Positions 23,481-35,947 of a stretch of 64,000 nucleotides of DNA are shown piece by piece; positions within the stretch are counted from its first letter, which is position 1; each line of letters begins with the position of its first letter. A program made the translations under genes and the position numbers. The notes under the pieces were generated by a model, which saw only the letters and a program-made list of their open reading frames with translations, was not told the DNA's origin and did not search any database. Source of the DNA: Brachionus manjavacas (taxonomy: Eukaryota; Rotifera; Eurotatoria; Ploima; Brachionidae); NCBI GenBank assembly GCA_019054805.1, contig JAHQIY010000001.1, positions 9,314,501 to 9,378,500 on the forward strand, written 5' to 3'.

Positions 23481-24526
23481 ACAATTAATTTTTTTTTTTT
23501 AAATTAAAAATTGAAAAATTCGAAATTTATTTTAAATTAATTTTACACCTCTTTTTTCTTCTTTTCACCAAAAATATTCAAAGCTTTCAATTTACTTTTG
23601 TACGGTTTATTACCAATTTCTACTCCATTCGACTCAATTCTATATATCCTCGTTTATCCTGAACCCAACACTTGTTAACCGCTATAACCTTTTATTTTTT
23701 TTTGTATTAGATTCTGCCATTCCATTAAATTAGTTACACAGGCCCTTTTCCCTACGAACCCATGTTAGTGCTTCGAAATCAAAGTATTCTTATAAAAAAA
23801 TCTTATCATCTCATCTCTAATTATTAATTCCATAATTTTACATCACACTGACATCAAAGACAAAAATTTGTAGTTTTCCGCATTTAACTTATCTCCTGCT
23901 TTGAATATCGGGGTAATGTAAGCCAAACCCTATTCACTAAGCACAATACTCTCATTGTATGTTTATTCATCAGTAAATTTTTTAGAAACATCGGTGACAC
24001 ATTGTGTCTTTCCATAGATTTTTTCCAATCCAATTTCTCTAATCTTTATCGATCTCACTCCTATCAAACATTTTTACAATATCCCTATTAAATATCGTAT
24101 TTGTTATTGTCCTAAACTCTGGCACCTCATCTTCATCATCGACTGTAAACACAAAATTGTACTGATTGTCCAATAAATTAGCTATTTTCCTCCTTTCTGT
24201 AACTAGCACTCTTAGTTCCTTACTCATCTAAGGCTGTCTCTTCTTCATTTTTTCAACTACGGTAACTTTCTTTAAGAATTTACCGCAAACATTTTCATAT
24301 ACCTTTATAAATATATTTTAATGCTCTTGTAAAGTAGTTCCTGTTAGCGATTTTTCAAGTCTATTTCCTTCAAGTACGCCCTCATGCCCATGTTTTTTCC
24401 TTTATAATAATTTATTTAATTCTATTAAACTCTGTTTGCTTATTTACCTAATTTAGTACCGTTGACAGTTAATAGTTCTAGCATATGCTCTCATGGCCAC
24501 TCTCTACATCTCCAAATATTCTCCCC

Positions 24527-24670
24527 TGCTCCATTTCAAAAATTCTATCACTTTGATCTGTAATTACCAGATATAAACTGTTAGTCATGTACAACAGTTC
24601 ATGATGTTCTTTCTGAAAAGTTGTGTCAGAAAGTTTGAATTTAAAATCCTAATAGACTTATCTGCAAGTT
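24527..24670. repeat. 144-bp direct duplication, left copy
   Basis: Identical base for base, as far as I can read, to 25508-25651 (offset 981). It lies immediately downstream (in LINE sense) of the young LINE and belongs to the endonuclease region of the older LINE. Most simply an unusually long target-site duplication. Confidence 0.92.
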
Positions 24671-25507
24671 GAATGTGAATATGAAGGAGAGACTACAATC
24701 TGATATTAGAATCAGATGAAGAAGAATAACCAATGGGTTATTCCACTATAGTAGTATCATTAGCCGCCAATTGCTGGGATCTGAATTTGTCAAACTTGTC
24801 TTTGAATGCATTTGTTGATTTTGCAGAAACTACAGTGTCCGGTAGCTCGTTCCATAACGAAGCTACTCTGTTCGTGAAGAAGTTTTCTCTAGGTTTTGAC
24901 AAGCAAAGTTGCTTCCTGAGTCTTGGTTTTTTACGTAGATTCATCGATGAGTGATTGATTTTAGGAGTTTGGCTTGAATCTGCGAAGGCATGCAGGTGAA
25001 CAGTGCTCTGTTTACTGACAATTTTGAATAGTTGGATTGCATCACCTCTTTTCCTTCTACTTTCAAGCGTAGCGATACCAATTTTTGCTAATCTTGAGAA
25101 ATAATTGAGATTTCTGAGACCAGGCACTAGTTTGGTAGCTCTACGTTGGACCTTTTCCAGCCTTTTAATGTCTTTCTTTTGCAAAGGATTCCAGGCTGCT
25201 GTACAGTATTCAAGATGTGGTCTTACAAACGCAGTGAAGAGTCTTCTAAAGTTGTCCGTTGTCCAAAATTTAAAGGCATTTTTGAGTTGAGCAAGGACTC
25301 CATTAGCCATCTGGATTGCCTTGTCTATCTGCTCAGTCCATTTAAGCTTATTATTTATCATGATACCTAAATCTCTTTCCACAGACGTCTGTTCTAATAC
25401 ATGACTGTGTGAAGCATCTATTTTCATGGTGAAAGGTATTTGAAGGGTGCCTTTTGATCCAAATCGCATAATTTTACATTTCTTTTGGTTAAACTTCATA
25501 TGCCAAG
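24671..25507 (-). mobile_element. Younger 5'-truncated LINE, C-terminal RT region intact
   Basis: The minus-strand frame 25532-24738 is open for 264 codons and encodes the RT thumb and C-terminal domain of a CR1/jockey-like LINE: TWHMKFNQKKCKIMRFG, DLGIMINNKLKWTEQI, LFTAFVRPHLEYCTAAWNP, RRATKLVPGLRN, and FFTNRVASLWNELPDTVVSA near the end. The catalytic palm is absent because of 5' truncation. About 67 bp of 3' UTR follow the stop. There is no poly-A tract at the 3' junction. It is flanked by a perfect 144-bp direct duplication of the older LINE, and the intact frame suggests a young insertion. Confidence 0.9.
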
Positions 25508-25651
25508 TGCTCCATTTCAAAAATTCTATCACTTTGATCTGTAATTACCAGATATAAACTGTTAGTCATGTACAACAGTTCATGATGTTCTTTCTGAAAA
25601 GTTGTGTCAGAAAGTTTGAATTTAAAATCCTAATAGACTTATCTGCAAGTT
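25508..25651. repeat. 144-bp direct duplication, right copy
   Basis: Second copy of 24527-24670, abutting the truncated 5' end of the young LINE. By chance it extends that LINE's open frame by a few codons (ending EFLKW). Confidence 0.92.
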
Positions 25652-26179
25652 CAGATGTTTAGATTACTTCTCGAACAAATGACTGATCCTACACTAACTC
25701 ATAATTTAAGTGGCCTGCTAATATTAAACCCATGAATTTTTTTTTAATTTACAAATATTTAATATCAAATAAAGAATTATTCATTTCAGCATCTCTTGTT
25801 TAATGAACATCTTAATCACACAAAGCTAATTATTTTAAAAACTGATGATTTAAATTAATTTGAATTATTGTTAAAATTTAAAATATATTTAACTTGATTA
25901 TTTATAAAATAAATAAGAAATTCTTTTATTGTTCTATGAGAATAAAAGACCTCCACTCTTACTGATGATTCAATCAACTTCCCACCTTGATTTTTCAAAA
26001 AGTTTAGAATCGATATATATCTTTTACATTAATATGAATTGTAAATTGAAATTTTATAACGTTTTTTCTTTTATTCCTTTATTGGTTTGCAACAATTATA
26101 ATTACTAAAAAATTGTTGTAATTAAACAGCTAAAAATGATTATGAAATAGAAATTAAGTATTCACTCGTTTCCTTTTTG
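25652..26179. other. End of older LINE, then AT-rich spacer
   Basis: The first 90 bases belong to the older LINE's endonuclease region. The rest is AT-rich with no recognised feature. Confidence 0.4.
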
Positions 26180-27322
26180 CGAAAAAAATTTGATGTAGTA
26201 ATAGTAGAAGTGGTAGTAGTTCTTGCTGCACTTTTTAATATGTAGAATGTCTGAGCCCATCACCAGCATTTGGCAGTGTAGAGCTGTAGCAGTCGATTCC
26301 ATTAAATCTATCCAAGATAGCTTAAAAACTAACTGTTGACTGTGATATTACCACATTTCCAATGCGGCACTTCCCTTTTTGAGAAAAAAGCATGTCTTGA
26401 GCTCACCGTTGCAGCAAAATCGTTCCTTATTTGAATATGGAACTTTCTCTATGGACTCTGAAGCTTTTCCCTCTTAGCGTTGCGGAGAGACACTTGTTTT
26501 CAGATCTATTCACTATATCTCTAACCAGGTTCATCTTTTCTAGCCCATTCAATAATTTGTACATCCCAATAAAGTCCCCTCTCACTCTTCTTTCGCTAAA
26601 TCTTATCAGTCCTATTCTAGCCAACCTCATGTCATATGATACCGGTTTCTTTGTTGCCCGCTCTTGGACCTTCTAAAACGTATTCACATCCTTTTCAAAT
26701 TTCGATTCCACTTTTGCACTGCGTAGTCTAAGTGAGATCTCACCATGGATATATACAATCTTAACTTCTCCTCTCTACTTGTAAACGTTCACTTTACTAT
26801 TACAAGCACTCTAGTCGCTTTCTCACTCGAAATTTTAACTTGGGATGTCCACTTTAAATCTGATGAGACCATCACTCTCAGATCCTTCTCACACTCTATC
26901 GTTGTAAGTATAATATTTGCATCCAAATCTTTCTGTAACATTGCTTTTTCATAAACTTTATTTGCTATGCCAAGTATTTTTGAGTCGTCTGCATACAATT
27001 CCATTTTATTTGAAACACAATCAGGAAGGTCATTTATGTATAGAACAAACAGCAGGGGTACAAGTAAGGATCCCTGCGGAATTCCACTCAATACCTCAGA
27101 CCATTTCGAAACTCCATTGCCAAGGATAACTCGCTGTGTTCTCTCACTCAAAAAGCCTTTTATCCACCTAAACATTTTCTCGCCTAGACCATAACCACGC
27201 AGTTTATGTAGGAGGCGTTGATGCGGCACAGTATAAAAAGCTTTTGAAAAGTCTAATAGTATTTCATCTACACTGTTACCCTTTGCCAACTCACTCGTGA
27301 TTAAGCGTTTGTTTTTGACCAT
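26180..27322 (-). mobile_element. Third LINE fragment: RT palm, thumb and 3' end
   Basis: The minus-strand frame 27322-26789 encodes RT motif A (ILLDFSKAFYTVPHQRLL), motif B (SGIPQGSLLVPLLFVLYIND, with G to V after QGSLL) and motif C (MELYADDSKI). The thumb follows (ECEKDLRVMVSSDLKWTSQV), and after frameshifts 26630-26427 gives the C-terminal part (RRVRGDFIGMYKLLNG). A degenerate act/tac-rich tract near 26192-26222 probably marks the 3' tail. The catalytic YADD is intact but frameshifts and 5' truncation make it inactive. Confidence 0.88.
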
Positions 27323-27534
27323 TTTTTTATTAAATTGAGAATATTTTTTTCTGTAATTAAACCTTTAAACCATTTTACTTTACTTGAATATTTGAAGTTG
27401 AGAATATTTATTAGTCATTTTTAATTATTAAAACTTTAATTTTTCAAATTAATTAGATTATTTTTTTTAAAGTCAAGTCAAAAGACTTGGCTTTAATGAA
27501 CAACTCAAATTAAGATCTATGCAGCACATTATAT

Positions 27535-27841
27535 GGCATAGTGAATTTTGGTACAAAAAACAAAAACAAAATATTAAATGACAAATCTTAAATTCTGACA
27601 GACTAAAACATATACAGTAAATTGTGGAAACTGATTAATCCTCCGTACCATCAATATCTGAATACGCAAAGATGCAAAAAAATTTCAAACTTCAGTCTTT
27701 TGTGAATTTGGGATATTATATAATATTATTAAAATTCCAATTTGATTTTAAGCGATGGTACTGAAAATGTAACAGTTGCTTCAATCTACAGAACATGTTC
27801 TGATCAGTGCGATTATTTTTTGTACTAAAATTCACAATGCC
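27535..27841. mobile_element. 307-bp TIR element (MITE-like)
   Basis: Terminal inverted repeats of 26 bp with 2 mismatches: 27535-27560 (ggcatagtgaattttggtac...) and the reverse complement of 27816-27841 (ggcattgtgaattttagtac...). No coding potential inside. Its left arm and the following roughly 60 bp resemble 10213-10298 inside the formin intron element, so the two are related. No clear target duplication. Confidence 0.8.
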
Positions 27842-29290
27842 CATGTTATTAAGTCGAAATCGAATTTTTAATTAAAATCCAAATCTTTGTTCTATATCGT
27901 TTCACCTTTTTGTTTGAAAAGCTTTTGATATCTAAAAATTTTCTTCTTAACTATTAAATTCTTAACTATTACGCATTGCTATATTTGTTAATACAACAAC
28001 TCAAAATTGTTTCAACACGATGTCAAGATAAAAACCACAAAGAAACCTTTAAGGGTATACTCTTACAATTTCACTTTTTAATTATTTTTTCATACCATTT
28101 TAAAAGATCAAATACTTATTTGAAATTATACTTCATTATGAGTGGTAGCGTGCTTTCTGCAGCGAGTCTAATCCCTTGTTTGGCAACAAAGGTTATATCA
28201 GATTGCGGAAGCATATTTATAATAGAAATTACACTCATTACTTAAGTATTTCAACGCCATTATTTTTAGTCGCCAAAAGAAAGATGATTACTATTCTTAT
28301 CTCGTCTCTAGAATCGTTTGGCCTGATTGGAATCTGAGATAAAACCCTCAATTGCAATTAGCTGCTGATTTTCTTACTAAACCACCACCTCTAATCAAAT
28401 AAGGTGTTTAAAATAAACAAATTACATACTTAACTAATTTTTAGCATAAATGTAAATACCATATGAATTATTTGAAAAAGAATTGAGTTAAAATGAAACT
28501 TTAATCGAGAAAGATCAATGAAAAAGAATGATGTGTAGGTAGAATTATAAGTGCAGTGTTCATGCATCAATTAGAGAATTATTGCTACCTCGTTAATTTC
28601 TTTAGTAATATCTAATTTGCAGTCAGAATGCAGTATTCAATATAAAAAACTGACATCATAATTATTGAAAAGTCTCAGTAAAAAGCAAAATAAAGAAATC
28701 AAATAAAGAAAGGTTGATAGATGCTGCTTTATTCAGATGATTAAAGATTGGTAGAGATTTGACTGAAAAATTTTATAATTTTATAAATTTTAAATTTTAT
28801 TAACTATACACAAAATTTATCTTAATTTGATTGAAGTAGAACATTTAAAGTTGAGTTTTTGGACCTCAATACAAATAGTACAGTTTTTATTTATTATTAA
28901 TTTATTTAAAAAAATCGAAACTTAGATCAAGCGATTTCAATAAACATATTATCAAAATAACATATTATCTTTTTTAAATTTCATCATTTCTTCTTACCAT
29001 GTTTAACCTTGGATAACTTTCATGAAGGATTTTTTGTTCTAAAATTGAATTATTAGTAATCATTTATTAAAATGTTTATCGAATGGATTAAAGTAGAAAC
29101 ATTTTAAAAACGAATAACAATAAATATTTGAAATATTTTTAATTTTGATCTTAATAAGAGGTTTAAAAATTTCATAATGTTTGTGTTTTTCTTAATCAAA
29201 AATTTTTGTTTCTCTCGAAAAAGCATAAAATTTTTTACTAATATAAACCATTTATGAATTTCGCTTGTGCGAAAACAAAGTAACAAAAGA
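27842..29290. other. Gene-poor stretch
   Basis: An 89-codon plus-strand frame at 27976-28245 shows no recognisable domain. Around 28275-28330 one frame reads RKMITILISSLESFGLIGI, faintly like the 'LISSLFDPLGL' box of Pao/Bel LTR elements, but too short to assign. Confidence 0.35.
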
Positions 29291-29309
29291 TTTTATACAT
29301 TTAATTTTA

Positions 29310-29390
29310 TAATTTTTTTTTTTTTTTTTACAATTTAAATTGCATCGCCAGAATTGGCGTTAATTGAATAAATAAATAAATAAATAAACC
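29310..29390 (+). mobile_element. Isolated LINE-type 3' tail
   Basis: The sequence cgccagaattggcgttaatt ends in gaataaataaataaataaata. A short stem (cgcca/tggcg) followed by a taaa-type microsatellite is typical of the 3' ends of non-LTR elements. A T-run precedes it. No coding part remains. Probably an extremely 5'-truncated insertion. Confidence 0.5.
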
Positions 29391-32300
29391 ATTTATATTA
29401 TAGTGGCTCTACAAAAAGTCCAGAATTGGTAAAATTACGTAAGCTACGGAATATTTCAAAATTTCTTACCGTTTTTTTTAGTTTAATTTATCGTTAAATT
29501 ATACAATTTTTGATAAAATTTGGTAAATAAAGTTTCTTTTAATAGAAAGATTTATTGTTCTCCATTCAATTCGTATAAAGGTTTCAGATTTTATAGACCT
29601 AGAAAATCTCCAATTCTATTTGAGCTGGATAAAATAAAGACTAATTTTGTGTCTAAGATACATAAATTTAAATTTTGAAAATTATATTTTTGTGAATGAT
29701 TAAGCTGTCAGAATTGGTATTCAATTAAAAAAATATTTTTGTTTACAAAATTTTCCTATTCAATGTTTTTTTTTCTATGAACTCCTAATTCTATGAAAAA
29801 ATATTTATAAATTACGAATTTATACGATTAAATTACGATTTTTTTAAAGAATTTACTTTTTAAACTTATTGTAATTGTATCACTTCTCCTATGCTTTTTC
29901 TTCCAATGTTAACTGAAAATCCAGTCTTGATTCAGGTAAGTTTACAGAGTTGTTACTCTTTTCTACATGGTAACATCGTTGAATTTTCCAATGATGATTT
30001 TAGAAAACGAGAGCTGCTGAAGTTAGTCTGTAATAATTTAATTTTTTCAAAATGAAAAAGCTGTGTTGAAAGAAACTAAGTGAAAAACTTAGTAATCATT
30101 CGTTAGTCTTTTACCAGACTTGTTATTGTTTTTGAATACAGAAAACGATTTTTTAATCTAAATTCAATAGTTTAAATTGGTAAAGAAACATTCCAAAGAT
30201 GTCTGAAAGAGTGAGAATGGACTTTAAACAAACGTTTAGAAGGATCTGAAGTCGTGAATGTTTATATATGTATGGCACGGTTATATTTGACAAAATTTTA
30301 AATTTTAAATTGAACCTATTAGTGTTTATAAAAATTTAAAAGGTTTTTTGTTTATGAGAAGGATTTTTTGAAAGAAATCAATAAAAAAGTCAATATTAAT
30401 TTGATTTTACAAAAAGAGTTGAATAAATTATCAACAAAAGCATTGAAAAAAAAGTCCTGGATCAAAAAAACGCAAAAAAAATTTCCTTTAAAATTGATTA
30501 AAAAAATCCACAATAATTTCAAAACATTTAAATCATTAAGATTTAGATCCTTTTAAATTTATTTTAGAAAGCCATTAAGTCTCCATTCAATTCGTATAGT
30601 ATTGAAAAATTTATACTGCACTCGCGCGAGTACTACTATTACTATCAAATCCGGCGAGTATACTTTACTTAGGGAATATTTAAATACATTTATTTTTTTT
30701 TAAAATAAATGCAAAACTCAATTGGAAATGGAATTAAATCAAGAAATTCCAAAAGACACATGTCAATAACTGTCATTTTTCCTAGAACAATTTTTATAAT
30801 TTTTGGAGTTTCCTTTTGGAAAAAATGTTTTTCACTAGCACAATAAAAGGAATTATAAATAATATGAGCATTATCGGAAATAAATAAAAATTTTCACACC
30901 TCAATATAAGCAAAATTTATTATAAACTTAATGAAATACACTACTGTATTAGATTAAAATTTTAATTTTTAAATGCCTCAATAATTGTAAAAAAAAGGAA
31001 AAATAAAAACCATTTTTTTTATTTCTGAAAGTCTTTAAGATAATTTTTTTCATTTGGAATGATGAAATTCAGTGGTTTTTATTAATTGTTAATTAATAAA
31101 ACAAGTTAAAAGAATCAATCAAGATATAATTATACTGACTCTATACATCTGTTATAAGCATTATGTGATTTTTTTTGTTTGATTTTAATTTTATAATTAA
31201 TAATTGAAATAATTAAATTGTTGTCTTTTCATCAAAAAAAGTTATATTATTTCAATTAAAATAAATATAATTTAGATATTTTTTTTTCATCAAGTTATAA
31301 ATTTAAGTAATCTTTAATTTTCCAATTAATTTCATCATTAGTAATATGCTACAAAAAAATGCTAAATTTTATTTAATTAATTCCAAAATTTTTTTGCAAT
31401 TTTTAGATTTAATCGATTTAATTTTTTTATTAATATTTTTTTTTGACATTTGAGAATTCAGATATCAAATGGTGTCTATTAAATGCTCGTAATCTGATCT
31501 GATCACAAGAATTTTTAATTAAAAGTCTTTTTTTGAATTTTTTGAAGAAATAAAGCAAAAAGATTTTCTAAAAATTTAAAAAACAAATAATCAAAACTTG
31601 ATGTTTTATGACTATATTTTAAGGAAAAATATTTTCTGAATCAATATTAAATTCAATCAATCTTTAATTTTTAAGTGCATTTAATCCTAGATTAATTTTA
31701 TCGTTTGGATTAAACCTAAAAATTTATAAAATAATTATTTTTCAACCAGACTTTTTAAGATAAATATTAGTTTTACAATTTAGTATTCAATTAAGTTCTT
31801 GCTCAGTTCCCCAGAAATTGGGAAAGAAAATAATTGAGTTTTTATTTGATTATTCCATCCAAGTATTTTTGTTAAATAAAGAAATTAACTTTATTTATTT
31901 TTATGGTTAAGAGCAACCAAGTGAATTAAAATTAAATTCGTTTAAATTTTTAAATTTTCTTAAACTAATTGAACAAAAATAATTAGAAATTATTTTACAC
32001 ATCATCTAATTTTTATTTATTGTTTTTAAATAAAATCTTTGGTTGTTATTTATTATTTAATTCAAAGATAATATTCAACGAAGATTCTTATTTAATATTA
32101 TTATTATCTAAAAATAGATGTGCTTAATTTTAAACAAAGAATGATGTAAATTCTTTATCTAGTCTTCTAAGAGGTTGCTAATTTAATTCTTGTTTTCCAA
32201 TTCAAGTAACTATCTTTAATAATATTTAACAATACTTTAGAACAACGCTTTGCTAGTTAACCAAAAAATGTTAAAAAAACTTTTAATTGCAAAATGATAT

Positions 32301-32454
32301 GGCTATCTACTAATCGATTTAAGAATTTTTCCAAGTCGCCTAATTTTTAATTTTTATTCAACGCATTAAAAAAAATATTCAAAAATATTATTTCAACAAA
32401 AAACCAAATAATTTATTTCATTAAATGATATTTAAAGTTTTTAAATATAAAATT
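29391..32454. other. Long AT-rich intergenic stretch
   Basis: No gene recognised. A 62-codon frame at 30368-30556 is lysine-rich and probably accidental. Near 30620-30631 the 12-bp perfect palindrome actcgcgcgagt stands out by GC content and is followed by an act/tac microsatellite. Confidence 0.45.
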
Positions 32455-33598
32455 TCAATAGCTTATTTTTAAATTTATCCAATCCAAATATTTAGAAACA
32501 TTTACAAAGTAAGATGGCTTGCTAGTTATACATTTGTATCTTCCGTAAATATCTGTGTTAACTAAAACATAAGAAGTAACTCCGTATAATGTCCATTTAC
32601 CATTTTTTCTCGCAGCCAAAGGCCCACCAGAATCACCTAGTTAAAAATTAAATTTTTGGATTAAAAATCTTTCTAAAATGATAATTACCAAAACAGACAT
32701 TGGTATCAGGAATTTCTTCCGATTCAAGAACACATAACAGACCACTCGAGTCCCATAAACCATTAGAGTCACATTTTGGATCACCATTTATTACTCGCAA
32801 TGAAGCCGATTGAAGTTTATCTGGAACTTGGCTTTCAAAGCCATCATAAATATTTCCCCATCCAGAGGCGACCAAATCTTGGCCAGCCACATTTTCATCA
32901 TTTTCTGGCAGGCAAATAGTTTGAATTTTATCTGTTCGAATAATAGGTGTAGATAGTTTAATAACTGCCAAATCATCAGCAATATAATTTCCACTATCAC
33001 CGGTATAATTTTCATGAATCTGGATACTTTCAGCAAAATAGATATTTTCACTATTTATTTCATTTAAATCATGAATTCCGGCAAGTATTGCTGTAGACTT
33101 TTCTTTAAGACTAGTGACGCAGTGAGCTGCGGTTAAGACATGTTGATTTGTAATTAGTGACCCTCCACAAATGTGGCCAGACAAAAAACCTGGCTCAGTA
33201 ATTGATCTTAGTGAAATAATCCATGGTTGACTGTGTGCAGTAGCTTCGAAACCATTTATAATTTTAAGCGATTTCAAATTATTGGCGTAAAATGAATTAC
33301 CGCATGAATCTTGTCTAATCTTTTTGTGATTTAAGTCAATTTTTTCCTCATTTTTAATTATAAGAACTTTGTTACTAATCTTATCAAATCTTAGATCAGC
33401 ATTTAATTTAGAACCATTATAATTTTTTAAAATAAATCCAAAAATTAACAAAAATGTTAACTGTAGAAAAGAAAATAAAAGAATTTTCGATGAAGACCAA
33501 GCATTGTATCTTGTTTGTTTGAATTTTCGATTACGATTCTTATTTAATATCTGATCCTGGTTATCATCAGAATTTTTTTCTTTTTCACTATTTGTCAT
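32455..33598 (-). CDS. Type II transmembrane serine protease (S1 family)
   Basis: Two exons, 33598-32689 and 32636-32455, with a 52-nt intron (donor after TNVCFG). The frame closes at 1092 nt, 363 residues. The N-terminus is cytosolic and basic, followed by one membrane segment (about residues 39-58), a short stem with a lone Cys-Gly, and a trypsin-fold catalytic domain starting at IINGFEA (residue 113) after an LK activation site. The triad is complete: His159 in LTAAHC, Asp209 in ADDLAVIKL, Ser306 in GDSGGP. The specificity-pocket residue (chymotrypsin 189) is Asn300, not the Asp of trypsin, so cleavage after Arg/Lys is not assured. There are no LDL, SRCR or CUB stem domains, so it is shorter than vertebrate TMPRSS proteins. 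Likely cell-surface protease; substrate unknown. Confidence 0.92.
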
Positions 33599-35944
33599 TT
33601 TTATTATTTAAATTAAATATATACTTCCAAATATTTATAGTGCTGGTGTGAGCTTTAAATTCGCAAAAAGAGATAGATTTTGTAAGACGATGTCACAAGA
33701 TAATCTTGTGATGTCTTTTCATAAATTTTTAGACTTAAAATTTTAAAGATCTTTACTTTGAACTTAGTTTTTTAGATATTGTTATTATTACAATTTGACG
33801 CTCGTTTTTTTTTTTAATTAAAAGATGAATTTTTTTTAATATTTTATTTAAAAGGAAATATTTTTGTCGTTTGTAAATAATGCATTTCGTAATTTTTCGA
33901 AAAGAAATCTTCCCTTTTTTATAAATATGTTTTCAATTAAAGTAAAAATTTGATAATGTTAACAAATTGTTAATCAGAAAAGTTTTTTATTGTGTTGAAA
34001 TTCTAATTTATTTTTTAATTCAATTTTTTTCAGACTCGAATAATGAAAATCTATTGTTACTTATTATTATTATTATTATTATTATTTTTATTAAGCCTCA
34101 TAGGAAATTGTAAAAAAAAACTAAAGAATAAAAACAAAATTAAATGAGAATGATTCATAATTTTAAAGTTTAAATTATTAACTAAAATTGATTTTATTTG
34201 TTTGATTTGTAGTAATTTTATGGCTTGGATTAGAAAATTTGCAAATGTGAATAAAACCTTGTTCAAGACTGTCAGGTATAGATCGTTTAACTAATCTATA
34301 AAAATATTGCTGATCGCCTGCAAAAGTATTAATTAAAATAACTATATAATTTATTAAGCATAAAATTTTAATCAATCAAGTTTCGCTGCAGGAAAAAGAT
34401 GACAACGAGTATAATTTCCACTAATTTTACAAAAAGATTTATCACTAGGTATATGTAAAATTTATTTGCGTCAAATATTAATTGCTGACGCTTTCTGTTG
34501 AAGCTAAATTTGATTCAGAATTTTAAAAATTCAATCTTATTTCATGTGACAATATTTAAAGTTTCAGTATTTAAATTTATATAGGAAATAGAATTGCCTT
34601 TTGAAAATTGAAAGCCTTGTCATCAGAAATTTATATGATTTTTATGTACAAAACTTCCTCTAGTTTAAGAAGCTTTGTTACTTAATTATGAGATCTTAGT
34701 ACTCTAAATATTCTTTAGAATTTTCAACAATCAAGTAAAATTTTTGATAAGGAAAATACGAAGCTCTTTCAAAACTATTAAATACTTAAAATTGTTATTT
34801 CTTTTTTATTTAATTTAGATAGTGATTAATAAAATACATTTTTTATTCACTAGTGGTCGGGTGAAATTTACAATCAATTTTGTTAAATTAAGTTTGTATA
34901 ACAAGATGACTAATATTATACAAATTCAAAATGATTGAGTTACAATAAGTATACAAATTTATAAAAATATATTAAATTAGATTGACTTTTTGTTGGTTAT
35001 TGTGTAAAATGATATATTCTCATCTATACTATCTGAATAATTCTAGCGAAAATTGAACACAAAAACTCAATTAAAAATTGATGATTATTCTTTAGCAAAA
35101 TAATTTTGCACCTCTTCTATGATTAAAATTAATCATTCGAGATTAGTTTTAATATTTAATGCATTTATTAATTTTTAAAAATTTAAGCTAACTTCGCAGC
35201 TCGAGGAAGTGAAGAAAATTTTTTTTGGATACTGTACCCTTGAAATAATTGCCTATTCCGTAATGATAACTCTTCGTGATGAAATTCTTCTTAACCTGAT
35301 TTGACTCTTAAAATAAATTCTTTTCTCAATAATGTTGAAAATAGTTTCGTTTTCAGACAATGCATCCATTATTAAACCCTCAAGTATCAAAAATATTTTT
35401 CATACATTACCTTCGAACAAGCTTTATTTTCTTTCTTAATGCTCTTGTGATTAATTTTCTTTTGTTCAGTACGAACCTTAACAACTTTTCATTCAATTTT
35501 TAATTGAAACATTGATTTGAATTAAGAAAATTTTAGAAAAAAATTAAAGTTTGATTGTTAACTGAATAAATTTCTATATATTTTAATCAAATTCAAACAC
35601 TACAAATAGTCATTAATTTGAATCTTTAGATTTTTTTTGCTATTGCGATTAATCTAGATAATTATAAATCAAAACCAAGTCATAGTGTTTATAACAAAAT
35701 GTTCCATTGAATGTTTGTTCATGCTTATTTGATATATCGAATAAGTAGGAAATGAGCAATTTTCATTATCATATCAAGGTGCTTTGTATTACATTTATAT
35801 GCTTGCCAATGAAGTAATTATCAGCATTTTTTCCATGGAAATTTTCTAGTCTTATAGTATTAGCTTCTATTGCCAACACTTAAAAACCGCAGTACCATTG
35901 CACAACTCAAAGGATATCGAATTTTACAAAAGTTTAGCAATTAG
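33599..35944. other. Intergenic between protease and channel genes
   Basis: AT-rich, with a TTA/ATT microsatellite near 34059-34092. Short frames at 34057-34375 (minus) are tracts of Asn or Lys from the repeat. The missing first exon(s) of the channel gene (signal peptide) should lie near the right end; I could not place them. Confidence 0.4.
34059..34092. repeat. TTA trinucleotide microsatellite
   Basis: Nearly perfect tandem tta/att units (about ten), read as (TTA)n on the plus strand. Confidence 0.9.
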
Positions 35945-35947
35945 TAG

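Larger units (their letters stand above)
23560..25740 (-). mobile_element. Older LINE (endonuclease to RT fingers), interrupted by a younger LINE
   Basis: Reading down the minus strand: endonuclease remnants at about 25735-25640 (LILAGHLNYELV, the degenerate GDFNY box); more endonuclease at about 24620-24470 (LVITDQSDRIFEME, then FGDVESGHESI); the linker typical of CR1/jockey-like ORF2 at 24227-24039 (LLDNQYNFVFTVDDEDEVPE); and RT fingers at about 23945-23700 (GLAYITPIFKAGDKLNAENY, then KIMELIIRDEM). Several stops occur. The order is colinear only if the segment 24671-25507, plus one copy of the 144-bp duplication, is removed, so a later insertion split this copy. Confidence 0.8.

Noticed and set aside
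24733..25370. Plus-strand frames antiparallel to the young LINE
   Set aside because: Shadow frames of the minus-strand RT coding sequence.
28270..28340. Faint Pao/Bel polyprotein similarity (LISSLESFGLIGI)
   Set aside because: One short match with stops on both sides; not enough to name an LTR element.
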